A DNA stretch of 64,000 nt, from NCBI RefSeq assembly GCF_003573695.1, contig NC_039359.1, forward strand, positions 76,584,783 through 76,648,782, in the 5' to 3' direction. The translations under genes and the position numbers were made by a program. How positions within the stretch are numbered: the stretch's first letter is position 1; every line of letters begins with the position of its first letter. Positions 32,632 through 43,019 of this stretch are shown one piece after another. Below the pieces are notes generated by a model that saw only the letters and a program-made list of their open reading frames with translations, was not told the DNA's origin and ran no database searches. This stretch comes from Papaver somniferum. Its lineage: Eukaryota > Streptophyta > Magnoliopsida > Ranunculales > Papaveraceae.

Positions 32632-35600
32632 AGATCATATATTGGAATATTCGGGGCCTAAGAAGACCTAGGGCTCAGAATAAACTAAGGTCTTTGGTGA
32701 TCAATTTAACCCATCTCAATTTTGGGTTGCAGAACCAAAAATTTCTTGTAATACTTCTTTTTGCAGTCAATTAAATCTCTCTGGAATGAAAAGTATGGTG
32801 ATACACAATTCAACCTCAACTACAAAAGGTAATTTATGGTTATTTTGGAATGCTTCTCTATCTACTCCTCAAGTTATTTCAATGTCTAGCCAAATGGTAA
32901 CAGTCAGTATTGGTGAAGTATTAATCTCTGGTGTTCATGCTCATGTTAAAAAAAGTCATAGGAAGTTTCTCTGGTCTGAGATGGAAATTATTAGTCAGAT
33001 ACAAAAACCATGGGTTGTTGTAGGTGATTTCAATGCTATAATTTCACCTGAAGAAAAATTTGGTGGTAAAGCTCCTAACAGAAGTTCAATGATGGATTTT
33101 CTTCATTGCCTGAATGAATGCAACTTAATTCAAGCTCCTAGCACAGGACAACAATACACCTGGTCCAATTGTCAACAAGGTACAAAAAGAATCCTATATG
33201 TCTTAGATAGAGCTGTTTTTAATTCTTTGTGGTTACAAAAATATGGTGATTGGGGATATAAGGTTGTATTAAGGATAATTTCAGATCATGCTCCTTTATT
33301 ATGTGGTTGTGCAAGTATACCAAGACCAAAAAATGTTCCCTGGAAATTTCAGAAAATGTGGATTGATCATCCATTATTCTTAAGTGAAGTGAAGAAAGTA
33401 TGGACTGAGAATATTATTGGAGATCCATCATTTATTTTCTTGCAGAAGCTAAAGAATTTTAAAAAGGTTCTAAGTGAGTGGAATTGGAGTATTTTTGGTA
33501 ACATTAATACAAAAATTAAAGAGGCAGAAGTGAAGGTTCAAAAACCAATGGAGCTATCTGATCAAAATCCCTTAAATGAAGATCTCTTAGCCAACTTAGT
33601 AGAAGCTCAAAATGAATATGCAACAAGAGAAGTTCAAGCAAATACTCTTATGAGACTTAAATCCAGAGCAAAATGGATTAAAGATGGTTCTGCAAACACT
33701 GCATACTTTCATGCTAGAATGAAGATTAGACAAGCAAGAAATACAATCAGTGAACTAGAAGATGCAGATGGAAATATTATTAGTGATCAATCTCAAATTG
33801 CAAATATTTTAGTCAAACATTTTCAACAAAAGTTTGAAGCCCAAAATGTGGATGTTTCTGAAGAATTGCTTGATGTTATTCCTTCAGTTATTACAAATGA
33901 AGATCAAGAAATGTTGGACTCCATTCCCATCACAGAAGAAATCAAGAAAATTGTTTTTGAAATGAACTCAGATAGTGCACCTGGTCCAGATGGATTTCCT
34001 GGATCATTTTATAAAAGTTGATGGGATATAATTCAGTTGGATTTAAAAGATGCCATACAATTCTGTTGGAGAAGAAGGTTTATCCCCAAGGGCCTAAATT
34101 CAAATTTCCTAACCCTCATTCCTAAATGTGCAGGTGCTAAGAAACCAAGTCAATACAGACCAATTGGATTAAGTAATGTATTATTCAAAATTTTCACAAA
34201 GATAATTTCTGTCAGAATGAATGGACTCATGGAGAAGTTAATTTCATCACAACATGCTGCTTATGTTAAAGGGAGAAGCATTCAAGAACAAATACTTCTA
34301 GCTTCAGAGATGGTTAATGAAATGAGGAAAAAGAGAAGAGGTGGTAATGTGGCTTTGAAACTGGACATATCTCAGGCTTATGATTCTGTAAGTTGGACTT
34401 TTCTTCTTAAAGTTATGCGCAAATATGGATTTTCTTCATCTTGGTGTAATTGGTTGTTAAGCATTTTTGAATCTGCAAAATTATCAGTAATGATCAATGG
34501 AGGACCATGTGGTTTTTTTTCAATGCATAGGGGTCTTAAGCAGGGTGATCCATTATCCCGTATTTTATTTATTTTGATGGAGGATGTATTGAGTAGGAAT
34601 ATCACAAATTTGGTTAATACAGGGCAAATAACTCCAATGGTAGTCAGGAATGGAATATACCCAACTCACTTATTTTTTGCTGATGATGTTTTCTTATTCT
34701 GCAATGGAGCTAAGAAGACTTTGCTTTGTCTATTCAAGTTGATTGAAAAATATCAACATAGCTCTGGTCAGATGATTAACAAATCCAAAAGCAAGTGTTT
34801 TATTGATGGCACCAATTCAGTCAGAAAGCACCAAATTAGCAGTATAATTGGTATGGATATATCTTGTTTTCCAGATAAGTATCTTGGTATCATTCTAGCT
34901 CCAGGAAGGGTAACTACAGAAATGGTCTGGCCAATGGTACTTATGCTTCAGAGTAAACTTGCAACTTGGAAAGGAAAACTACTATCCGTTCATGATAGAA
35001 TGATTCTTGTTAAAACAGTGTTGTGCAGTTACCCTCTTTATAATATGGCAATTTACAAATGGCCATCTTCTGTTATTAAGATCTGTGAAAAACTAATAAG
35101 AAACTTTCTATGGTCAGGTGATGGTGAGATTAGAAAGTACAAGACTTTATCTTGGAAGAAGATCTGTGTGCCATACAATGAAGGTGGCTTGGGTATTAGA
35201 AGGCTAGAAGTATTTAACAAAATTTTGCTGATGAAAATGATGTGGAAATTGATATACTCATCAGATGAATGGGCTATGTTTTTTACAGCTAAGTTCAAAG
35301 ATAAATATGGTATATGGTTTTCAAAATGGAAATTATCATCTGTAAGAGCAGGTCTGCAATGGGCTTGGCTTACTTTACAAGAAGACATCTCTTGGAAGGT
35401 TGGAAATTGAGCTAACATCTCTGTATGGTTTGATAACTGGTATGGATCATCCCCACTAATCAATGAAATTGGTTACACAGAATTTATCCATAACAATATG
35501 CAATTAAAAGTTCAGAACTTAATCAGGAATAACCAATGAAATATACATCCTCAGTTGCAGCATTTGTTACAGTATGATAATTTGCCTCAGATCCACAGTG

Positions 35601-36196
35601 GAAGTGATTCCATAATATGGAACCTACATACAAGTGGTCTGTTCAATAATGCAAAGGCAGTGGAGAAAATAAGACACAAGGAATACAAGGTAGAATGGTC
35701 TTCTTATATATGGAGAAAATCTTTGCATCCAACTATTGCCAGCAACATTTGGAAACTTCTGCAGGGAGTTTATGTGAATGATGACATGAAAAGAAAGCAG
35801 GGATATGAAATGCCTTCTAGGTGCTGTATCTGCAAATCAGAACAGGATTTTATGGAGCATACACTGTGGCTTTGTGAATTCAGTGTTCAGGTTTGGAATT
35901 GGCTTAGTAATATGTTTCAATTTCCCAGGCCATACTCTTTTTCAGATGTTTTCTCTGCAGCAAAACAACACAGTCCTTTCATTGATGAAGTATGGACTGT
36001 TTCTTCTTGTACTGTCATTAAGGAACTATGGTTTCAAAGAAACAGGATTTTCTTTGAAGGTGGTGATGTTAACTTTCATGGCTTCAAGCACAGGATAATG
36101 AAGACAGTCAAAGAACATGGAGTTAGAATAAGAGGAGTTAGATGGAATAACAACTATGAAAATCAAATTCTTAGTTACCTTAAAATTGATTCTTAA
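32631..36196 (+). pseudogene. LINE ORF2: endonuclease-reverse transcriptase with few stops
   Basis: It starts MKIIYWNIRGLRRPRAQNK, shifts by 1 nt near 32710, then stays in one frame to 36196 except for TGA stops at 34019, 35408 and about 35537. The endonuclease shows VVVGDFNAIISPEEKFGG, YTWSNCQQGTKRILYVLDRA and ISDHAPLL. The RT shows LIPKCAGAKKPSQYRPIGLS, LDISQAYDSVSW, GLKQGDPLSRILF and the catalytic FADDVFLF. The C-terminus has a zinc-binding RT-associated domain (CCICKSEQDFMEHTLWLC). Two of the stops look like point changes in Trp or Gly codons. Catalytic residues appear intact. Confidence 0.88.
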
Positions 36197-36640
36197 ATTT
36201 CATTTTCTTTGTAATTTTTTTGCTATGTTATTTGTGTTATAGTACCTTTTGTAACCTTTTAGTTTGTCAATAATAAATAAAAAGGGTGATTCAGAAAAAA
36301 TAAATATATATTTATAATATAAAATCAATGACTATATGGTAGGATGTAAAATGAAAACCATATTTCGATTGCAAGGCTGAGAATTATAAAAGATAAATAT
36401 GAAGGATAATAAAAAATATTTATCGGCATAATGGAACAGCGATCACATCGCTGGATAATAAACCACCTTGTATTTTGGAAATTTGAGATATATGTATGAT
36501 TCTTATTATTTTTTATTATGGTTATATAAATATTTGAAATTTTATTTTAATGATGTATCATCAATATTATCTTTTGTACAGGTGTATCGGACTCGTCCGA
36601 TGAGAGACCGGTACGCGATATTAACTACCTTGGGTGAGAT

Positions 36641-38187
36641 AACATTAAGAAAATGAGTTTGATAAAAATAAAACAACAAATGGAATCTAATCTTGATGGG
36701 AAAGATGATTAAGTAGGATTTCCCGATTCATAAATATGTGAAATCCAAGATTGGTACTGCTGAGATATGGCTTCGAACCAAAAAAGCATAAAAACACCAT
36801 GTGTAATGGGAGTACCACCATTTGCAGTACCATTTTAGAGACATGATAATCTTGGTGAGTAGGGGTAATTCATATGATGACTCATTAAGAGAAACTGATC
36901 CGAGTGTGATGTGATCATAATCTGATCATCATTAAGTCTATGGTTGTAGCCGTAGCCGAAACCCATACAAGAAACTCATGATGTGGACGGAGAACACCAT
37001 CACAGTGTAATAAATGCAACTATATATTAGAGTGATAAGATATTGAGAGCATATGACACATGCTTAGATCCATGTTTGATACCCATAAACTATGAGAAGA
37101 AACTCATGATTTTGAGAGAGAACGATAAATTAATTAGTTTGATAAAAAAACAAAGAAAGATATTGATATTTTAAAACATGAATCTTATACAGCCTATTGT
37201 ATGTTGGACTGTGGTATAAAATCATATATGGAGTAATCACTGCAATGAATATAGATAAGGACCATTACTGATCTGTCGTGGAACATCATGAATCTAAAGC
37301 AAAGTAATTGTTACTGGGAATTTCAATGCAGAAAACAAAAAAAAAACAAGTTCGACGGTACGAAACTTATGTTCTTCAAAGAATATATTTTCTGAAAATT
37401 TTCAGAAATAAAAGATGGATATCTAGAATAAGATGGAAATGATAGAAAACATTTCCAAAAGAATTGATTGCCAGAGGTTGGAAAAAATTGATGTTTAGTT
37501 GATAGTAAAATGATCAACTAAATATTCGAGGAATATTAGCTCATAAAACCGGAGCAAGATGTGAATAGTAAGATCTTGGATAAAGATCTACAAAAAAGAT
37601 ATTTGATCAAAGAGAGTTTTCATGGGTGAAACTAATTTTTGGAAATAAGATTGAAAAATATCATGTATTTTCTGATACAAAAGATGTTACCGAAAATAAA
37701 CATATTCGGCTTGATATTAGCCGGCAATTGTTAGACAAATAATAGATCTTTGATAAGCTTGGACAACTCAAAAATAATATATCTGACGATCCGGTAGAAA
37801 AGAATCAATGCAATCACATAATAATATGTATGAAGATTGATAAGATAATGTATCAAAACATGATCGACAAACAATTTTGTTATCGACATATATTCACATT
37901 CACATTAGCATTAGCACAAATAATAATGAGATTTTATTGATGACTAACTAATGCAGAGAAATTAAAAATCAATTTTATTAAGGATATGATATCCTATTAC
38001 AATTGATATTGGTAAGATGAAAAAATCCACCAACTGCAACATTCCCAAACTTAAAAAGCAAGGAAGTAACTGATTTAAATTAGATCAGCGTGACAATAAG
38101 AACAAAAAAAAACGACTGATTGAAAATAAATAAATATTAAATCTTGTAGGAGAAGCATACCGAGTGGATCTTTCCACTCTGATACCA
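36641..38187 (-). other. Non-coding interior of element D
   Basis: This is AT-rich sequence between the MITE and the primer site of D. No gag, protease or RT motif was found in any frame. Short repeats such as AAACTCATGAT recur (36971, 37103). It is treated as the remaining interior of a non-autonomous LTR element. Confidence 0.5.
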
Positions 38188-38616
38188 TAATAAATTATGT
38201 GTATCATCGATTAAGCAGAATGAATTAAATATAAATAAAGAAGTCGGAGAATTTATGTGGTTCGACACTAACGCCTACTCCACTGAAAAACCCCATAGGG
38301 TGGATTGGATTATTGATCTCCAGAATTTGATGATTCTAGGATACCTTTACATTTACATAATGATCCTGTATATATAGAGATGTTAGGATCAATACACCTT
38401 AGAAAATAACAACTTAACTATCTTATCTTGACTAGGTATCTTAAGCTTAGCTGGAACAATTTAGCTACTAGATTATTACGATTTGGTCTTCTGACTATGA
38501 TTTGGTCTTCACTTCATAGGCTAGACATATGCTAGATTAGACATCATCACTTGATTTCTTCTTCCGTGTATGGTCGCAACTATGTCTTGTAATTGCACTT
38601 CTACCATATTCTAACA
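38188..38616 (-). repeat. Element D 5' LTR (right)
   Basis: It begins (plus strand) TAATAAATTATG directly after the primer-site complement and ends ATTCTAACA before CAAAG. It is paired with 29890-30312. Confidence 0.85.
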
Positions 38617-38719
38617 CAAAGAAACAACAAGGGGAAATGGTGTTTCCAATACCGCGTTTTGGATTTCGATCCTAGCATTTTCAAAGTATATAACATGAGA
38701 ATATATGATTGAATTTTGG

Positions 38720-38972
38720 GGATAAATTTTTTATGGGGGTATTTTTTGATGGGGACATGGGGAACAAATGATATGTTAACACGTGTTTTTTCAAATAATT
38801 GATTTCGACCTATTTTGTGTCCACAAATATAAAAAAAATGTATTTTTGGAGAAAAAATTGGTTATATTTTATCTTTGATATTTTTGCTAACAAAATTTGT
38901 TAAAACAATTAATATGACCCCCCTCCCTCCCCCCATGACCCCATCAAAAACGCCCCCATTAAAAATTTATCC
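38720..38972. mobile_element. MITE copy a, with long inverted termini
   Basis: The left end is GGATAAATTTTTTATGGGGG and the right end CCCCCATTAAAAATTTATCC. Inside lie TTTTTTGATGGGGACATGG and its partner CCATGACCCCATCAAAAA. It is about 253 bp and non-coding. A second copy in opposite orientation is at 40006-40266. Confidence 0.8.
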
Positions 38973-40005
38973 GAGAATCTAGAGAGGACTGGATAAGCAA
39001 TTTGTCAGATGAATTAATCCATCACATATTTTCTTTCATCGACACCATATATGTTGTCTGAGCTTCTGTTTTGTCGAAATGATGGAGGCATATCTGGGAT
39101 TCTCTCCCATTTTTAATCTTCAAACGTCCTATAAAAAAACAGCACAAACGGAGACGGCACAATTCCATTAATCCTAAAGGTTTTCTCAATGTAGACTACA
39201 AGGTAATAAACCTCCGTGATAATGACGTACATGATATTCAATGTTTTCATCTTGTATCTAGTAAACCTCGTAAAACCTTTCCTACTAATCTTGGTAGATG
39301 ATTACTTGCTGCTGTGAGGGCTAATTTTAATTAAAGATATTGATATTGTTGATGGTGATATCCTTGATATACCCAAGTGTATATTTACTTGTAAGACATT
39401 GAAAAGTTTCGAGACTCAAGTGTACATCGAACAAGTCGAAGATCATTAACCTACCAGACTCTATATATTTGCCTAGTCTTATGTATCTGACTCTTGATTA
39501 TATTTCGTATAAGGGCGGGGAATTAATCAGTAAACTCTCAGGTTGTCTTAGTCTCAAAGATTTGGATTTACTTTTGATTATTCTAGTAAAAAATTAAAGT
39601 ACGTTCCAGTACACTTAATTAAGAACTTGACCATTCGTGGCATCCACAATAGTAGTTCTGGAAGCATTACGTTGACTTTAGATACACCAAATCTTGTGTC
39701 ATTGTTCTCCAAATTATATACAAAGGTAGTTTCAGTCGAATATGTTTCCTCCATAGTATCTACTCACATTGATACAAAACACGGATATTATACAACAAGG
39801 AGATCCAAAGCTTATCCTCAATGTATGATCAAGTCTCTGAAAATGCTTCATAATGTGATAGATGTAACACTATCAGCAGCACCACTTCATCTATCAATTT
39901 TTTTTTATTTTTTTAGGTGATTTAGCCAACGACCTTATGCTATATTATTAGTTTCGTATTCATTTAGGGGAGATTCATCTGGGAATTTTTCTGGTGCAAA
40001 AATTG
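38973..40005 (+). pseudogene. Inverted body of F-box copy 2 (F-box and LRR part, + strand)
   Basis: On the plus strand the sequence reads ISNLSDELIHHIFSFIDTIY, a stop, ASVLSK, a stop, WRHIW, then degraded text matching copy 1 (DYKVINLRDNDVHDIQ). It ends with ITLTLDTPNLVSLFSKL, VEYVSSIVSTHIDTK and RSKAYPQCMIKSLKMLHN. It lacks its own start codon. The matching start codon and leader lie to the right on the opposite strand (40291). Both early stops replace Arg codons of copy 1 by TGA. After 39920 the old intron (ATTAGTTTCGTATTCATTTAGGGGA, compare 12215-12245) follows up to MITE b. Confidence 0.8.
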
Positions 40006-40266
40006 GGATAAATTTTTGATGGGGGCGTTTTTTGATGGGGTCATGGGGGATTAATGATATGTTGACATGTGTTTTTCATATTAATTGTTTCAACAATTTT
40101 TATTACCAAAAATATCAAAGATAATATATAACTAATTTTTCTCCAAAAATACACTTTTTTTATATTTTATGGAAACAAAATATGTTGGAATCAATTAATT
40201 GAAATAACACGTGTTAACATATCATTTGTCTCTCATGCCCCCATCAAAAAACGCCCACATCTCTAC
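40006..40266. mobile_element. MITE copy b, inverted relative to copy a
   Basis: It starts GGATAAATTTTTGATGGGGG and ends near CCCATCAAAAAACGCCCACA. Its reverse complement matches copy a along its length (ACAAATGATATGTTAACACG, GTATTTTTGGAGAAAAA, TCTTTGATATTTTTG). The extreme right terminus is eroded. Confidence 0.8.
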
Positions 40267-40430
40267 TCGATCCGGGACGGAGTTTTTCCATGGTGATAAA
40301 GAAACATGCAGCATGCAGAGAAGAGGTAGAAGTTTTTGGTGGCGTGCAGACGGCTTAGGGTTTATAAAATAAAATTGAGGTTAATATAAATATACTCCAG
40401 TATAGGTGGATAAATCTTCCAGTGTGGCGA
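40267..40430 (-). pseudogene. Displaced start codon and 5' leader of F-box copy 2
   Basis: Leftwards from 40291 the sequence reads ATGGAAAAACTCCGTCCC and then breaks into MITE b. The leader to the right (CATGGTGATA..AGAGAAGAGGTAGA, then TTAGGGTTT, then TTGAGGTTAATAT) matches the leader of copy 1 at 13285-13375. This fixes the original gene direction as minus. Confidence 0.75.
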
Positions 40431-40822
40431 GAGATCCGACTTTGGTCAAGGGAAGATGTGAATTTTAAGATGCTAAATAGGGTTAATCACATGATTCTTC
40501 AGCATAGAGAATCAAACATATGAAAAACAACCCCCAAGACAATGTATTTCTTTTTGTTTTGGTGTTGCGGACAAATATATTAAATAGGTGGAGAATATGT
40601 TGTTTTTTCTTTTATCTTGATATGCACGGGCTCCTTCTATCCGGAGGCAATTCATTTTTGATGTGGAGTGTGTGGGACTTCACCCCACTCTGTGATGATG
40701 TATTTTTGATTTGGCGTGGCGGCGCAACTACATTAAATAGGTGGAGAATATGTGAAGATTATATTTATTTTTCCTTTTATTTACGCAGAAAATAAGTGTA
40801 TTGTTTTCTCTTTATATATTAA
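40431..40822. other. Intergenic stretch with a short internal repeat
   Basis: No gene is supported. AATGTATTT / GATGTATTT, TTTTG and AAATAGGTGGAGAATATGT occur twice, about 160 bp apart (40577 and 40735), suggesting a small tandem duplication. The 91-codon frame here is chance. Confidence 0.4.
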
Positions 40823-40989
40823 CTAGTGTGAAACCCGTGCTTCGCACTGGGTATGATGGGAATCGGATCCCATTTGGTGAGGCGGGGCTTCGCCCCTGTG
40901 CCCATTCCATAAGGGATTCCAGTTAACAATTATATTTTAATATAGTCGACACTAAAGAAATGATATTAACTTAAAATAGCTAGATAGCT

Positions 40990-42990
40990 CTAAAAGTGCG
41001 AAGCATATGAAATGCTTCCCGTCGAAGAAGAGGTAATCAAGAAAATGCATTGATATATACTACCTACGTTTCTGGAAAAGAGATACTTTTTCATTTTAGC
41101 CTAAAAATAGGCCAAATTGAAAAAGTGAAAGTTACTTTTCTAGAAACGAAGGGAGTATTTCTATATAAATCATGTACCTGTATTAAGAATCAATCACCCA
41201 ATTCAAATGCTCCTTCATGCTCCAACTCCTTGTAGTTAAATGAAAAATCACACTCATTATATAATTGTATCAATATATGATATTAGAAATACCTAAAAAA
41301 ATGATAATAATAAAAATAGATTGTGAATTATTTATAATGAAAAGCATATGTAGTGCTTCCCGTCGAAGATGATGTAATTAAGGGAAGACACCGATATACA
41401 TTTCTTTAGAAATCATGTACTTACGTTAAGATTCAAGTGGCCAACTTAAATGCTTCTCCAGACTCCAACTCCCTGTAATTAAATGAAAAAGCCAACTCAT
41501 ATAGTTGTATTACTATATGATAATAGAGACACTACAAAAAAAAAAACGATATTAATATAAAAGATTGTCAACTCTAAATAGTACAAAGCATATAAAGTGC
41601 TTCCCGTCAAAGAAGATGTAATTAAGGGAATGCACTGATATATCTTTCTTTAGAAATCAAATATGTATTCTAGATACCAGTGTGAGACCTTTCTTGAGTT
41701 CCTCACTTAAAGAGACATCTTAAACAATGTATTGGAATAGACAATAGGAAAAAAATTCAAAAACTCAGTAAATATTCGGTCTAGAAGGCGTATACTTGAG
41801 TACGGATTGCAGATCATTTCCTTTTCAAAATATACAGTGGTATCTTGAAATGTTGTTGAATGAATTGGAATATTCGCTACTACCAAGTCATAGGATGCAT
41901 TCAATAGCTAGAATACCAATTATTTTTCTGAAAAAATTCATTTTTTTCTGAGTCCAAAATTTACTAAAATTTATACTCCAGATGTAGAGGAATCATTTTA
42001 CAATTCGATTTTCCATTGCATTTGAGACGATCCATGAGTTTCTACAAAATGTATATCCAAGCATGGATTTAGGTAATAATAGCATATTGATGAATATACA
42101 ATGATATATCATGTGTGACATTAAATCTCTCACTTTTAAAAGTTGACATATTTCAAGTTTGCACAATTTTTCATTTAATTTCATGGAGTTGGATCCTGGA
42201 GGAACAGTCGAGGCGAGGAAAAGAGTGAAGTGTCATATAAATTCAGATGTAAAGGAATCATTTTAAAATTCAATTTTCCATTGCATTTGAGACGATACGT
42301 GAGTTCCTACAAAATGTAAATCCATGCATGGATTCTATGAGAGGAACAAATTGTGCAACTTGAAATATGTCAGCTCTAATTCTAAATAGTGCAAAGTATC
42401 TGACGCGCTTCCCATCGAAGATGACACAATCAAGGAAATGCACAACGTGAACGGTTCATATACTTGTGTTAAGGATCAATTGGACAACTCAACTGCATCT
42501 CCAGGATCCAAGTCCCTGTAGTCAAATCAATATTCATATTCATTATATAATTTTATAAGTATTTTGATATTAAATACACTAAAAAAAATTATCAATATAA
42601 AATATATAGAAAATTTTAAATAGTGCAAAGAAGAAATCTTAGCGGCCAATTTAGTTGCTCCTTCAGGCTCTAACTTCATGTATTTAAACGAAAAATCATA
42701 CTCACCATATATTATATCAATATGCGATATTCGAGACCCTAAAAAAAATTATATGAACATAGAAATATATTGCCAACTTTGAATGGTGTAAAGCATATGA
42801 AGCGCAACCATTCCAAGATGATGTAATAAAGAAAACACACCGTATGAACGCCTCATATACTTGTGTTAGAAAAAAGTGACCAACTAAACTGCTCATTTAT
42901 GCTCCAACTTCAAGTAATTAAATGTCTTTTCCAATTAATATAAATCTGATTAGTACTCGAAATAGTGCAAAACATATGAAGTGCATTTCA
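40990..42990. repeat. Degenerate tandem array, about 7 units
   Basis: A unit built on AAGCATATGAAGTGCTTCCC, GTCGAAGATGATGTAAT, ATCATGTACTTGTGTTAAG, GCTCC.CCAACTCC.TGTA and TATATGATATTAGAGA recurs near 41003, 41342, 41588, 42385, 42610, 42790 and 42968. Units differ in length (200-350 bp) because of indels and insertions. A separate 110-bp segment (TGGAGGAATCATTTTA.. to ATCCATGCATGGATT) is duplicated at about 41978 and 42247. Confidence 0.7.
41058..41157. mobile_element. Stowaway-type MITE in the helitron array
   Basis: The ends are CTACCTACGTTTCTGGAAAAG-like on the left and CTTTTCTAGAAACGAAGGGAG-like on the right, with TA on each side. The interior is self-complementary (AGCCTAAAAATAGGC). 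It lies inside the first array unit, so it inserted after that unit existed. Confidence 0.75.
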
Positions 42991-43019
42991 TTGATTACAT
43001 TTGCAGATGAGTTACCCAT

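Larger units (their letters stand above)
31053..36303 (+). mobile_element. Nearly full-length L1-type LINE
   Basis: ORF1 and ORF2 are followed by a short 3' UTR ending TTTGTCAATAATAAATAAAA and an A-rich tail. ATATATATTTATA occurs just before it (31040-31052) and just after it (36304-36316) and is the likely 13-bp target duplication, although this AT-rich word could arise by chance. The G/C-containing leader (GGCGACGGAGAGC, GACCGGCGACGG) may be the promoter and 5' UTR. Length is about 5.25 kb. Few stops interrupt it, so it is fairly young. Confidence 0.85.
30771..36632. mobile_element. hAT-type MITE, split by an L1-type LINE
   Basis: Terminal inverted repeats CAAGGTAGTCAATATCG (left) and its near-complement CGATATTAACTACCTTG (right) are flanked by an identical 8-bp target duplication, GGTGAGAT (30763-30770, 36633-36640). 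Eight-base duplications are the hAT signature. The interior carries ACGATATTACAGG / TATCGG palindromic words. Without the LINE (about 31053-36303) the element is about 600 bp and non-coding. Confidence 0.85.
29890..38616 (-). mobile_element. LTR retrotransposon D (non-autonomous), inserted in an intron of F-box copy 2
   Basis: Two LTRs of about 425 bp lie at 29890-30312 and 38188-38616, with target duplication CAAAG (29885-29889, 38617-38621). A Met-tRNA primer site appears as CTCTGATACCA (38177-38187) beside the right LTR, and a purine tract (minus GGTGGAGGTT) lies beside the left one, so the element runs right to left. The flanks match the intron of copy 1 (12100-12150, ATGGTGTTTCC). Without its nested MITE and LINE it is about 2.9 kb and shows no clear gag or pol, so it was probably mobilised in trans. 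Confidence 0.85.

Noticed and set aside
37323..37517. 63-codon minus-strand frame in element D
   Set aside because: Phe/Ser-rich, no gag or other motif; AT-rich chance frame.
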